From positions 1 through 64,000 of the forward strand of contig JACPYS010000014.1 of assembly GCA_016195915.1 (NCBI GenBank): a DNA stretch of 64,000 nucleotides. The letters are read 5' to 3'. Of the stretch, positions 46,111-54,874 are shown in pieces. This stretch comes from Betaproteobacteria bacterium. GTDB taxonomy: Bacteria; Pseudomonadota; Gammaproteobacteria; Burkholderiales; SG8-39. The notes beneath the pieces were generated by a model. That model saw only the letters and a program-made list of their open reading frames with translations. It had not been told where the DNA came from and searched no databases. Numbering within the stretch: position 1 is the stretch's first letter; each line of letters starts with the position of its first letter. Made by a program: the position numbers and the translations under genes.

Positions 46111-47070
46111 ATGATGGCTAGACGGATCAATGCGGACAAGCCGCACCTCTGGAAGACCGACATCGCGGCTTCCGTTGACCAGTTCAACCAGTGGTTCATG
46201 CGCTTCGCACCCGAGGCGTTTCGCTCGACACGCGTCAAGACTACCGGGCATGTCAAAGCTGCGTTGCTCGCCACCAGCGACCTGCGCCGCATCGACGCCG
46301 CGACCCTCAAGGACAATCCGAGTGCGCTGTCAACGCTCCGCATGTGTACGGCTCCGCCGCTGGCCGTGGACCGCTTGATCGGCTTGGCCGACGCGAGCAA
46401 GAACCTCGTCGGTCGGATGGAACACGGCAAGCTCCCGACCAAAATGAACGCTGCCACTTTGGATGCGGAGTTGAGAAAACTCTGTCGCATCATCTCAAGG
46501 CTGCTAGACCGCGACATATTCCCGTGGCTGACCGCCGCGAAAGACCCTACCGATCACGAGCGAGACCGAGCATCGACGATCGTCGCTGACCGCTTATGCA
46601 GCGCAGTGGCGAATCCGATCGTCCGCAACGCTCAGGAACAGCGGCAACTTAAACTCGTGGGCGATTGGCTCGACGCCCGAGGCTACCGGAAGCAAGGCCA
46701 TCCCAGTGGACAGCCGTTGACGAAAATGGAGCCCGGGACGTACACGTTCCGCATGAACGTCGCGGTCGGCAAGTCGCGCAAAGTGAATATCCCGGTTGAC
46801 GTGGTGATTCAACCCAAGAAGCTGCGAAAGAGTCGGCTGCCGATCCTGATCGAAGCCAAGTCGGCGGGTGATTTCACCAACACCAATAAGCGGCGCAAAG
46901 AAGAAGCGACCAAAATCCACCAGCTTCAAGTTGCCTACGGCAACACCGTTTCGTTCGTGCTGTTTCTCTGCGGCTACTTTGGCAGCGACTACCTGGGCTA
47001 CGAAGCCGCCGAGGGCATTGACTGGGTCTGGGAGCATCGCATCGACGACTTTGCGAAACTGGGGTTATGA
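46111..47070 (+). CDS. XamI-family type II restriction endonuclease
   Basis: 319 residues. It reads NADKPHLWKTDIAASVDQFN at the start, and the PD-(D/E)XK nuclease core is visible as Asp230 in NIPVDVVIQ, then Glu248 and Lys250 in ILIEAKSAGDFTN. The overall layout resembles XamI endonucleases (reported to cut GTCGAC-type sites); the recognition sequence here is by family only. The stop overlaps the start of the methyltransferase gene (ATGA), as expected for an R-M pair. The 151 bases before it hold no recognised control element, although C-protein sites are not excluded. Lower GC than the core genes suggests transfer. Confidence 0.83.
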   Translation: MMARRINADKPHLWKTDIAASVDQFNQWFMRFAPEAFRSTRVKTTGHVKAALLATSDLRRIDAATLKDNPSALSTLRMCTAPPLAVDRLIGLADASKNLVGRMEHGKLPTKMNAATLDAELRKLCRIISRLLDRDIFPWLTAAKDPTDHERDRASTIVADRLCSAVANPIVRNAQEQRQLKLVGDWLDARGYRKQGHPSGQPLTKMEPGTYTFRMNVAVGKSRKVNIPVDVVIQPKKLRKSRLPILIEAKSAGDFTNTNKRRKEEATKIHQLQVAYGNTVSFVLFLCGYFGSDYLGYEAAEGIDWVWEHRIDDFAKLGL

Positions 47071-48671
47071 ATCGCATGGTCGCCCACAAGGACAGCTCGG
47101 TTGAAGCACGCCGACAAGCGATTCAGGCGGACATCGATACGTGCAAGTCAGCAGCGGAACGGAATCGCCTTGGCCAGTTCGCAACGCCCAATGCCCTCGC
47201 CGTCGATATCGCCCGCTACGTCGAATCAGTCATCGGCCGGGCCAAAGGCAGCATTCGCTTCGCCGACCCTTCGGTTGGCTCGGGCAGCTTCTTTTCCGCG
47301 GCGCTTGCAGTCTTCGGCTCCAAGCGAATCAGTAGCGCCGTCGGGGTCGAGCTTGATCCCGTATTCGCCGACGCCGCCCGCAATCTGTGGGCCGACGCCC
47401 GGCTTGAGATCGTGCGCGGCGATTTCACGCGAGTCGTTGCTAATCGCTCATGCCCACCCGCGCCCAACGTCATCTTGGCGAACCCGCCGTACGTCCGACA
47501 CCATCACATGAGTCGAGAGGACAAGGAACGCCTCCAATGCCTCACGTTCAAGATGACTGGAGTTGAAGTCAACGGCCTTGCGGGTCTCTACGTCTACTTT
47601 CTTTTGCTCGCCACGGCGTGGATGGAAGACGGTGGGATCGCCGCGTGGCTCATCCCCTCGGAGTTCATGGACGTCAACTACGGCGCGGCCCTCAAGGGCT
47701 TCCTCGCGGATCGCGTAACGCTTGTCCGCGCTCACCGCTTTGACCCAGACGATGTTCAGTTCGGTGACGCCCTTGTGTCGTCGGTCGTGCTGGTGTTCCG
47801 CAAGACGCCGCCCGCCGCCGCACATGCCGTCGAGTTCACCTTCGGCGGCACGCTGGTCGAGCCGCACGCCCGCGACCTCATCCCGCGTGAACGATTGCGC
47901 GAGTCTCGCAAGTGGACCGTATACCCGAGTCACGCCAAGAACGACCGACACACACTTAGCGACGGTAAAGGCCCGACGCTCGGTGACTTCTTTCGCATAC
48001 AGCGCGGCATCGCCACCGGCTGCAACAAGTTCTTCGTGCTCGACCGCGTCGACGCGAAGAGCCTCGGACTCCCGGGCAAGTACCTCCGCCCGATCCTTCC
48101 CAGCCCGCGCCACCTTAAGAGCACGAGCATCGACGCCGACGGTGACGGCTACCCCCTCCTCGACCGTCAACTTTGTCTAATCGATTGCTGCCTGCCCGAG
48201 CCGATGGTCGAGGCGAAGCACCCGGCTCTTTGGAAATACCTGCAAACTGCCCGTTCGCTTGGCATCATGGATGGCTACCTGATCGGGAAGCGCAGCCCGT
48301 GGTACAGGCAGGAACAGCGAGAGCCCACCCCGTTTCTGTGTACATACATGGGCCGTGGCTCTGACGACAAGCAGCCGTTCCGCTTCATCTGGAACCGCTC
48401 GAAGGCGATTGGAACTAATCTCTACCTGATGCTCAACCCGCAGAACAGCCTCGCGGCGATACTTCGCCGACATCCCGACCGTGCCGAAGCCGTCCACGCT
48501 TTGCTTGGTCAAGTGACCGGCCACGAACTCCGGGGCGAAGGCCGGGTTTACGGTGGCGGTTTGAACAAGATCGAGCCGAGCGAACTGGCACGCATTTCCG
48601 CAGCATCGTTTGTCGAGCTTTGGCCGGAGATCAGGTCCGATGTGCAGCCGCAAGGAAAACTCTTCGGCTAA
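47067..48671 (+). CDS. N6-adenine DNA methyltransferase (Eco57I/XamI-type)
   Basis: 534 residues. RLGQFATPNALAVDIARYV is the QFxTP start motif; SAM loop FADPSVGSGSFFSAAL; catalytic NPPY at about 139-142 in LANPPYVRHHHMS; then AWLIPSEFMDVNYGAALKG. The C-terminal half has TRD-like features (LGDFFRIQRGIATGCNKFF) that set specificity. It protects sites cut by the adjacent XamI-like nuclease. Complete length for a gamma-class MTase fused to a TRD. Only a short intergenic tail (48672-48790) with no gene follows. Confidence 0.87.
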   Translation: MNRMVAHKDSSVEARRQAIQADIDTCKSAAERNRLGQFATPNALAVDIARYVESVIGRAKGSIRFADPSVGSGSFFSAALAVFGSKRISSAVGVELDPVFADAARNLWADARLEIVRGDFTRVVANRSCPPAPNVILANPPYVRHHHMSREDKERLQCLTFKMTGVEVNGLAGLYVYFLLLATAWMEDGGIAAWLIPSEFMDVNYGAALKGFLADRVTLVRAHRFDPDDVQFGDALVSSVVLVFRKTPPAAAHAVEFTFGGTLVEPHARDLIPRERLRESRKWTVYPSHAKNDRHTLSDGKGPTLGDFFRIQRGIATGCNKFFVLDRVDAKSLGLPGKYLRPILPSPRHLKSTSIDADGDGYPLLDRQLCLIDCCLPEPMVEAKHPALWKYLQTARSLGIMDGYLIGKRSPWYRQEQREPTPFLCTYMGRGSDDKQPFRFIWNRSKAIGTNLYLMLNPQNSLAAILRRHPDRAEAVHALLGQVTGHELRGEGRVYGGGLNKIEPSELARISAASFVELWPEIRSDVQPQGKLFG

Positions 48672-49040
48672 GCCCTGGGGTAGGCGAAGCCGTTGAGGCT
48701 ATAGAACTTTTGAAAGGCGATCGGAAGGGTCAGTACAGTATTCGGGCTCTTCGCGGAAAAGTGTGGGTGATTTCTGATGAAATGTGGGTTCGCCACAGAG
48801 GGAAATGTGGTCATTGACGGGGTGCGGAAAGTTGGCATGATTGCGCGATGCCTACTTCATCGAAGCCAAAGCGTCTGTCTGACACATACCGGTTCCCTGG
48901 ATTTCGACCGCTCGCGAAGCTGCGTGGGGTATTCGGCGATCGCAAGGCTCGGTGTTGGCGCGCCAGATTCAGGCGGATATGCACCGCCGGCAACAAACCG
49001 CGTGGTCGGTGGCGACGCGCGATAAAGAGCAATTGATGCC
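48672..49040. other. Decayed region with transposon-like debris
   Basis: No intact gene. Around 48743-48790 the bases GGCTCTTCGCGGAAAAGTGT and following resemble the end of an ISL3-like element as I remember it, and 48848-49036 (MPTSSKPKRLSDTYRFPGF, then RGVFGD) resembles a short ORF often left beside transposases in beta-proteobacteria. Both recollections are uncertain. The region is best treated as scar DNA between the restriction pair and the hsdS fragment. Confidence 0.4.
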
Positions 49041-49139
49041 GAAACCCAATGCCTCGAAGCCATCTACCAGCGCAGGCTCGCCGCCCTCGACGTGCTGAAA
49101 AAATCCCTGCTGCACCAAGCGTTCAGCGGCCACCTGTAA
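49041..49139 (+). pseudogene. hsdS C-terminal fragment (type I restriction specificity subunit)
   Basis: 32 codons and a stop encode IYQRRLAALDVLKKSLLHQA followed by FSGHL, the very conserved end of HsdS subunits (central/conserved coiled region after TRD2). No start and no TRD remain, so this is the relic of a type I R-M operon whose hsdM and most of hsdS are gone. The DinD-like gene that usually sits between hsdS and hsdR begins 11 bases later. Confidence 0.85.
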
Positions 49140-49150
49140 GGAGCCGAACC

Positions 49151-50002
49151 ATGACGATTCAGACCGCCATTTTCGAGACGCACGAAATCCGCCGTATCTG
49201 TGACGAGGAAACCGAAACCTGGTGGTTCTCGGTCGTCGACATCATTCAGGTGCTGACCCAGCAGCCAGACTTTCAGGCGGCGAGAAATTACTGGAAGGTG
49301 CTGAAAAACCGCCTGGCCAAGGAAGGCAGTGAGTCGGTTACAAACTGTAACCGACTGAAATTGCCAGCCGCCGACGGCAAGACATACCTCACCGACGTAG
49401 CCACCGCCGAAACCCTGCTGCGCTTGGTGCAATCTGTTCCCAGCCCGAAGGCAGAGCCGATCAAGCTGTGGTTGGCGAAAGTGGGTTACGAGCGCATGCA
49501 GGAGATGGCCGACCCGGCGTTGTCGCTGGATCGCGCCCGCGGCACCTGGCAGAAGCACGGGCGCAGCGAGAAGTGGATACAGCAGCGCATGACCGGGCAG
49601 GAGACGCGCAACAAGCTGACCGATTACTGGGGGAACCACGAAATCAAGAAAGGCGGGGAATTCGCTATTCTCACCAACATCATTCATCAGGAATGGTCGG
49701 GCGTGAGCGTGAAGGCGCACAAGACGATGAAGGGTTTGCAGGATCACAATTTGCGCGACCACATGAGCGAGGCGGAGCTGATTTTCACCGCGCTGGCGGA
49801 GTTGTCGACGCGGCAGATCGCGGAGACGGATGACGCAACTGGTATGGCCGAAAACAAGGGGGCCGCAACGAAGGGCGGGGCGATCGCCAAGCAGGCGCGC
49901 CAGGCGTTGGAGGCCAAGACCGGCAGGGCGGTGGTGTCCGCCGAAAATTTCCTGTTGCCCGGTGCGGCGACACGTCCGAAGGCCATAAAGAAGTCGGCCT
50001 AA
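49151..50002 (+). CDS. BRO-N domain protein, DinD-like (type I R-M cargo)
   Basis: 283 residues. AIFETHEIRRICDEETETWWFSVVDIIQVLTQQPDFQAARNYWKVLKNRLAKEG is the BRO-N domain, LPAADGKTYLTDVATAETLLRLVQSVPS its second half, and EPIKLWLAKVGYERMQEMADP the DinD/BRO-specific linker. DinD inhibits RecA filaments in E. coli and is SOS-induced; this relative lies where such genes often sit inside hsd operons. A good Shine-Dalgarno (TAAGGAGC) precedes the ATG. No LexA box was found in the 100 bases before it. Its stop overlaps the end of convergent moeB by 4 bases. Confidence 0.8.
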   Translation: MTIQTAIFETHEIRRICDEETETWWFSVVDIIQVLTQQPDFQAARNYWKVLKNRLAKEGSESVTNCNRLKLPAADGKTYLTDVATAETLLRLVQSVPSPKAEPIKLWLAKVGYERMQEMADPALSLDRARGTWQKHGRSEKWIQQRMTGQETRNKLTDYWGNHEIKKGGEFAILTNIIHQEWSGVSVKAHKTMKGLQDHNLRDHMSEAELIFTALAELSTRQIAETDDATGMAENKGAATKGGAIAKQARQALEAKTGRAVVSAENFLLPGAATRPKAIKKSA

Positions 50003-50748
50003 CCGACTCCACAAACCGCGCAGCCCGGATCCCTCGCAATTCGCACTGTCCGCCATTCGGCGCCTAGCGCATCCAGCAGCAGCAACCGACCGCTCAACGA
50101 TTCCCCCCCACCGCACACCAGTTTGATCGCTTCCATCGCCTGCAGCGCACCAGCCACGCCCGTGAGCGGAGCGAACACGCCCATCTGCGAGCACTGAACC
50201 TCTTCCACTTCGCCGTCCTCTGGAAACAGGCACGCGTAACACGGCGCGTCCGGCTTCCTGAGGTCGAACACCATCAACTGTGCGTCGAAACGGATCGCGG
50301 CCGCTGAAACGAGCGGCTTGCGATGCTCGACGCAGGCGCGGTTCAGGGCGTGGCGGGTGGCGAAGTTGTCCGAGCAGTCGAGCACGATGTCGGCGTCCGA
50401 CACGAGCTTGGACATGCCTTTGCCGTCGAGCCGCTGTTGCACGGCAACGATCCGTATTTCCGGATTGACGACCTGAAGCGCGGCGCGCGCCGCATCGGCC
50501 TTCGGCGCGCCGACCGATTCGGCGCGGTAGAGGATCTGGCGCTGCAGATTGGTGAGATCGACCTTGTCGCCGTCGGCGAGAGTGATGCGTCCGATACCGC
50601 TTGCCGCGAGATAGAGCGCGGCCGGGCATCCCAGGCCGCCGGCGCCGACGACAAGCGCGCGCGCAGCGCCCAGCTTCTCCTGCCCCTCGATCCCGATTTC
50701 CGGGAGGAGAATATGGCGGCTGTAACGGAGAAGCTGCTGGTCGTTCAG
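49999..50748 (-). CDS. moeB: Molybdopterin-synthase adenylyltransferase / ThiF-like E1 protein
   Basis: 249 residues. Activates the C-terminal Gly of MoaD or ThiS. ALVVGAGGLGCPAALYLAASGIGRITLADGDKVDLTNLQRQILY is the adenylate-forming Rossmann block, and the CxxC pairs CYACLF and CAVCG hold zinc. The frame continues upstream only through ctpA; the family start (NDQQLLRYSRH) sits right after a CTG at 50746-50748, which overlaps the ctpA stop as CTGA. So the start seems to be CTG, coupled to ctpA. No rhodanese domain is fused. Confidence 0.88.
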   Translation of the reverse strand: MNDQQLLRYSRHILLPEIGIEGQEKLGAARALVVGAGGLGCPAALYLAASGIGRITLADGDKVDLTNLQRQILYRAESVGAPKADAARAALQVVNPEIRIVAVQQRLDGKGMSKLVSDADIVLDCSDNFATRHALNRACVEHRKPLVSAAAIRFDAQLMVFDLRKPDAPCYACLFPEDGEVEEVQCSQMGVFAPLTGVAGALQAMEAIKLVCGGGESLSGRLLLLDALGAEWRTVRIARDPGCAVCGVG

Positions 50749-52178
50749 TTCAGTTTGTCCGCCGGCTTGCTGCCTTGCGCGACGGCAGGCGGCTGGCCCT
50801 TGACGGGCTCGCCCTTGAGGTACGCGATCGCCTGGAGCAGTTGGAAATCGTCCTTCGAGCCGAGTTCGATCGGCTTGGGCTGCTCCGTGGGCGTCGCCGC
50901 GGGCGCCGCCGCCGGTGCGGCCGGTTTCGGCGAAGGTGCCGCAGTCTTGTCGCTTTCTTCCTTCTTCCCGTCCGAGAGGTGACGCTGCAAGTCCGCCTCG
51001 CGCACGCGCGCGATCACTGCGGCGCCGCCCGGCTCCTCGACGATGATGTCGGGAGTAACACCTTTCGCCTGGATCGAGCGCCCGCTCGGCGTGAAATAGC
51101 GCGCCGTCGTAAGTTTGATCGCCGTGCTGTTGCCAAGCGGCATGATCGTCTGTACCGAACCCTTGCCGAAGGTCTGCGTGCCCATGACAATGGCGCGCTT
51201 GTGGTCCTGCAGCGCACCCGCGACGATTTCCGAGGCCGAGGCCGAACCGCCGTTGACGAGCACCACCATCGGGACGCTCTTGATCGCGGCCGGAAGGTTC
51301 TTGAGAATATCGTCGCGGCCCGAACTCCTCACGTAGTCCTCGGGTACGGCGAGATACTTGCGCTTGGCGTCCTCGTTGCGGCCGTCGGTCGAGACCACCA
51401 GTGATTTCGCCGGCAGAAACGCGGCTGAGATCGCAACCGCCCCGTAGAGCAGCCCGCCCGGGTCGTTGCGCAGGTCGAGCACCAGCCCCTTGAGCGGACC
51501 CTGGCGCGCCAGCCCTTCGAGGTGCTTCACGAGGTTCTCCGCGGTTGCCTCCTGGAACTGGGACACGCGTACCCACGCGTAGCCCGGCTCGAACATCTTC
51601 GATTTCACGCTCTGAACCTTGATGATGTCGCGCATCAGCGTGATCACCAGCGGCTGCGGCTCGCCTTTGCGCGAAATGGTCAGGGTGATATTGGTCTTGG
51701 GCTTGCCGCGCATGCGCTTGACCGCGTCGTTGAGTGTCATGCCCTTGACCGGGGTGTCGTCGAGCTTGATGATCAGATCGCCGGGCTTGATGCCGGCGCG
51801 AAACGCCGGCGTGTCCTCGATCGGCGAGATCACCTTGACGAAACCGTCTTCCATGCCTACTTCGATCCCCAGTCCGCCAAACTGTCCCTGGGTGCCGACC
51901 TGGAGTTCGCGGAACGCCTCCGCATCCAGGTACGCCGAATGCGGATCCAGGCCGGCGAGCATGCCGTTGATGGCTTCGGTGATCAGGCGCTTGTCTTCGA
52001 CCGTCTCGACGTAGTTCGATTTGATCGCGCCGAACACCTCGGTGAATGCGCGCAGTTCCTCGACCGGCAGCGGCGAGCGGACGGAACGCTCGGCCACGGC
52101 CGAGAAATTCAGGCTCACCAGCACCCCGGCGACCACCCCGATGAGGATCAACCCGGCCTGTCTGAATCTGCTGCCCAT
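50745..52178 (-). CDS. ctpA: C-terminal processing peptidase CtpA (S41 family)
   Basis: 477 residues from ATG 52178 (with CAGGAGCG upstream). MGSRFRQAGLILIGVVAGVL is the signal/anchor, a PDZ domain follows (GLGIEVGMEDGFVKVISPIEDTPAFRAGIKPGD), and the S41 core carries catalytic Ser314 (GSASASEIVAG) and Lys339 (FGKGSVQTI). Substrates are periplasmic proteins tagged at the C-terminus, including peptidoglycan hydrolases, which fits the neighbouring envC. The C-terminal tail (KPAAPAAAPAATPTEQPKP) is a proline/alanine-rich linker followed by a short helix. The longer ORF to 52211 is not preferred. Confidence 0.93.
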   Translation of the reverse strand: MGSRFRQAGLILIGVVAGVLVSLNFSAVAERSVRSPLPVEELRAFTEVFGAIKSNYVETVEDKRLITEAINGMLAGLDPHSAYLDAEAFRELQVGTQGQFGGLGIEVGMEDGFVKVISPIEDTPAFRAGIKPGDLIIKLDDTPVKGMTLNDAVKRMRGKPKTNITLTISRKGEPQPLVITLMRDIIKVQSVKSKMFEPGYAWVRVSQFQEATAENLVKHLEGLARQGPLKGLVLDLRNDPGGLLYGAVAISAAFLPAKSLVVSTDGRNEDAKRKYLAVPEDYVRSSGRDDILKNLPAAIKSVPMVVLVNGGSASASEIVAGALQDHKRAIVMGTQTFGKGSVQTIMPLGNSTAIKLTTARYFTPSGRSIQAKGVTPDIIVEEPGGAAVIARVREADLQRHLSDGKKEESDKTAAPSPKPAAPAAAPAATPTEQPKPIELGSKDDFQLLQAIAYLKGEPVKGQPPAVAQGSKPADKLN

Positions 52179-52221
52179 GTCTCGCTCCTGGCGGTCCGAT
52201 CGTTGCCGCAAAACGCACAGC

Positions 52222-53451
52222 TTACTTGAGTGTTACCCAGTGCAGGGGATCGATCGCCTGCCCGAGATGCCGAATTTCAAAGTATAAACCCGATTCCTCG
52301 CGCCCCCCGCTCATTCCCACCGTAGCAACCGTATCACCGGCCGCGACCTCGTCGCCGCTTTGCTTGAGCAGAGACTCGTTGTTCGCGTAGATCGACAGAT
52401 AAGCTTCGCCGTGGTCGACGATCAGCAGGTTTCCAAACCCGCGCATCCAATCGGCGAAAACCACCCGCCCTGCCGCGACGCTGCGCACGGCGTCGCCTTC
52501 CCGGGCCCGGATGAACACCCCCTTCGCCGTCGCGGCATCACCCTTACGTTGACCTGCGGAGCGCCCCGGAAGTTCCCCGCGCACCGGCAGGCGCAGCTGG
52601 CCTCGCAAGGCCGAGAACGGCCCGCCCGCGCCGGCCACCGGGACGCTTTCATTGCGCACGAAGCCCGCTTTCGGTCGCGCGCGGATCACGAGGCCGATCT
52701 CCTGGACCAGGCGTGTCAGGCGCGCATCGTCGGCCAGCAAGCCTTTGAGTTCGCGCCGCTGGCGGCGGATTTCGGCCGCAAGCTGCTCGAGCAGGCGGCG
52801 ATGCTCGCGTCCCTGGGCGAGCAGTTTCTGGCGTTCGGTGCGCCGCTCTGCTTCGATCGCGTCGAGCCGCGCCGCGCGCTCGCGCGAGCGTTCCTCGAGC
52901 CCCAGTTGCTCCGCCAGATCCGAGCGCATCCGCTCGATCAGCCGCGCGCTCGCGCGCGAGAGTTCTCCAAGATAATACAGCCTGCGAGGCAATTCGTTCG
53001 GATCGCCGCCTGCCAGGACCGCACGCAACGCGTCCGGCGGACCCGCGAGGTACCGCGAGGCGAGCAAGCGACCGAGCAGGACGCGCTGGCGTCCCGTCGA
53101 GGCTGCGAGCGCGTCGCGCGCGGCGCCCGCGCGCGCGAGTTCCTCGCGCACCGCGCGCCGTTCGGCATCGAGCTCGCGCAGGCTGCGGTTTGCGTCGGAG
53201 ATCGCGCCTTCGCTCTCGCGCAACGCATCGCGCGCCTCCCTGCGGGTGGATTCGCCCGCCTCCATGTCGGCACGCAGCGCGTCGATACGGGAGCGCAGCG
53301 CAGCGAGGTCGTCGTCGTCCGGCGCGGCGCTCGCGGATGCGGCAAGAGCTGCGGCGAACGCAATGACGCAGGCGGCTGCGGCCGGGCCCACGCGCTCAGG
53401 TCTTGGCTTTGCCCTGACCGGCGACCGCTGCGATGCGCCGTGCAACCTCAT
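52222..53451 (-). CDS. envC: Murein hydrolase activator EnvC (M23 family, LytM)
   Basis: 409 residues if read from the ATG at 53451; a GTG at 53391 would give 389 but would lack positive charges in the signal peptide, so the longer form is preferred although it overlaps gpmA by 56 bases. Two coiled-coil segments ([20 protein letters not shown]... and [19 protein letters not shown]) precede the LytM domain ([25 protein letters not shown]). EnvC activates amidases AmiA/AmiB at the septum; like other EnvC, the LytM zinc ligands are degenerate. It ends 43 bases from ctpA, the same unit as ctpA and gpmA. Confidence 0.87.
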   Translation of the reverse strand: MRLHGASQRSPVRAKPRPERVGPAAAACVIAFAAALAASASAAPDDDDLAALRSRIDALRADMEAGESTRREARDALRESEGAISDANRSLRELDAERRAVREELARAGAARDALAASTGRQRVLLGRLLASRYLAGPPDALRAVLAGGDPNELPRRLYYLGELSRASARLIERMRSDLAEQLGLEERSRERAARLDAIEAERRTERQKLLAQGREHRRLLEQLAAEIRRQRRELKGLLADDARLTRLVQEIGLVIRARPKAGFVRNESVPVAGAGGPFSALRGQLRLPVRGELPGRSAGQRKGDAATAKGVFIRAREGDAVRSVAAGRVVFADWMRGFGNLLIVDHGEAYLSIYANNESLLKQSGDEVAAGDTVATVGMSGGREESGLYFEIRHLGQAIDPLHWVTLK

Positions 53452-54145
53452 CCGCGTCGCCGAGGTAATAGTGCCTGCGCGGAGTCAGGTCGTCGTTGAG
53501 CTCGTACACCAGCGGCACGCCGGTCGGCACGTTTAATCCCACGATGTCCGGGTCGCTTACCGAGTCGAGATGCTTGATCAGCGCGCGCAGCGAGTTGCCG
53601 TGCGCGGCCACGATCACGCGCTTGCCCGCGTGGATGGCCGGCGCGATCGAGCCGTTCCAATACGGCAGCACCCGCGCCACGGTGTCCTTGAGGCACTCCG
53701 TCAGCGGCAGCTCGGCCGGCGCGAGGCTCGCATAACGGGGATCGCCCTCCGGAGAGCGCGGATCGCCCTTTTCCAGGGCCGGCGGCGGCGTATCGTAGCT
53801 GCGGCGCCACGCGAGCACCTGCGCCTCACCGAACCTGGCCGCCGTTTCGGCCTTGTCGAGCCCCTGCAAGGCGCCGTAATGCCGCTCGTTCAGCCGCCAG
53901 TGCTTCTCGACGGGAATCCACAGCGCGTCGAGTTCCTCGAGTGCGAGAGCAAGCGTGCGTATCGCGCGGCGCAGGACCGATGTGAATGCGATATCGAATG
54001 CGTAATTCTCGGACTTGAGCAGACGGCCGGCCGCGCGCGCCTCATCGACGCCCTTTTCGGAAAGATCAACATCGGTCCAGCCCGTGAACCTGTTTTCGCG
54101 GTTCCAGTCGGACTCGCCGTGGCGCAAAAGCACAAGCTTGTGCAT
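53396..54145 (-). CDS. gpmA: 2,3-bisphosphoglycerate-dependent phosphoglycerate mutase
   Basis: 249 residues. [19 protein letters not shown] holds His10 (phosphohistidine) and the substrate Arg, then [17 protein letters not shown] and [18 protein letters not shown] with the second His. It interconverts 3- and 2-phosphoglycerate. Length and motifs are those of dPGM. The divergent rhodanese gene begins 40 bases away with a bidirectional TATAAT between. The 3' end overlaps the likely envC start. Confidence 0.96.
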   Translation of the reverse strand: MHKLVLLRHGESDWNRENRFTGWTDVDLSEKGVDEARAAGRLLKSENYAFDIAFTSVLRRAIRTLALALEELDALWIPVEKHWRLNERHYGALQGLDKAETAARFGEAQVLAWRRSYDTPPPALEKGDPRSPEGDPRYASLAPAELPLTECLKDTVARVLPYWNGSIAPAIHAGKRVIVAAHGNSLRALIKHLDSVSDPDIVGLNVPTGVPLVYELNDDLTPRRHYYLGDADEVARRIAAVAGQGKAKT

Positions 54146-54151
54146 CGCTCA

Positions 54152-54159
54152 ATTATAAT
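54152..54159. promoter_or_regulatory. Bidirectional TATAAT between gpmA and rhodanese genes
   Basis: TTATAAT at 54153-54159 reads as TATAAT on both strands (ATTATAAT). It gives a -10 box about 27 bases before the rhodanese ATG (+) and 7 bases upstream of gpmA's ATG (-), the latter too close for a normal leader. No convincing -35 is seen for either. Confidence 0.5.
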
Positions 54160-54185
54160 GGCCCCTTGAAACATTCGATTCCGAG

Positions 54186-54593
54186 ATGGATTTCGTCCAG
54201 AACAACCTGCTGCTGATCGCCACCGCCGTCATCTCGGGCGCGATGCTGCTGTGGCCGCTCGTGCGGCGCGGGACGGGCGGACCGTGGGCGAGCACCCTCG
54301 AGGCGACGCGGCTCATCAACCAGAAGGATGCGCCCATGCTCGATGTGCGCGAGCCCGCGGAGTTTGCCGCCGGGCATATCCTTGGCGCCAGAAACATCCC
54401 GCTGGCGCAGATCGAGGCGCGCTCAGCCGAGTTCGACAAGTGGAAAGCGAAGCCGGTGATCGTTTACTGCGACAGCGGCAGTCGTGCCAATAGCGCGATG
54501 GCGCTGCTCAAACAGCGCGGATTCGCGGAGGTCTACAACCTTTCGGGCGGTTACCCTGCGTGGCAGCAGGCGGGTCTTCCGGTGGAGAAATAG
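54186..54593 (+). CDS. Membrane-anchored rhodanese-like sulfurtransferase
   Basis: 135 residues. An N-terminal hydrophobic segment (LLLIATAVISGAMLLWPL) anchors it, then one rhodanese domain: AARLI...LDVREPAEFAAGHILGARNIP and VYCDSGSRANSAMALLKQRGF with Cys95 as the persulfide-forming residue. Likely GlpE/YgaP-like. It starts a small co-directional run with grxC and secB: 3 bases to grxC, 17 to secB. The order matches a well-known beta-proteobacterial group that supplies thiol balance near SecB. Confidence 0.9.
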   Translation: MDFVQNNLLLIATAVISGAMLLWPLVRRGTGGPWASTLEATRLINQKDAPMLDVREPAEFAAGHILGARNIPLAQIEARSAEFDKWKAKPVIVYCDSGSRANSAMALLKQRGFAEVYNLSGGYPAWQQAGLPVEK

Positions 54594-54596
54594 CGC

Positions 54597-54857
54597 GTGG
54601 CCGCGGTGCTGATGTACTGTACTGCGGCCTGTCCCTATTGCCAGGCCGCCGAGCGCCTCCTCGCCGAAAAGGGGGTCGCGGATCTGACGCGGATCCGCGT
54701 CGATGTCGAGCCGAATCGCCGCGCCGAGATGACCGAACAGAGCGGCCGGCGCACCGTGCCGCAGATCTGGATCGGCGCCCGGCACGTCGGCGGTTTCGAT
54801 GAGCTGTACGAACTGGAACAGGCGGGGAAACTTGACGCCCTGCTGCAGTCAACCTGA
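54597..54857 (+). CDS. grxC: Glutaredoxin 3
   Basis: 86 residues from the GTG at 54597. The redox site CPYC is at 12-15, with an additional Cys8. TVPQIWIGARHVGGFDEL has the cis-Pro and GG-D signature of glutaredoxins. It reduces disulfides using glutathione. No partner other than the sulfurtransferase and SecB genes, which share the strand and small gaps. Confidence 0.94.
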   Translation: MAAVLMYCTAACPYCQAAERLLAEKGVADLTRIRVDVEPNRRAEMTEQSGRRTVPQIWIGARHVGGFDELYELEQAGKLDALLQST

Positions 54858-54874
54858 CAAAAGGCCTCGACCCC

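Noticed and set aside
48848-49036. 62-residue ORF (MPTSSKPKRLSDTYRFPGF start)
   Set aside because: Resembles a short ORF I associate with insertion-sequence ends, but it turns into Arg/Cys-rich noise after RGVFGD, so it is listed only as debris.
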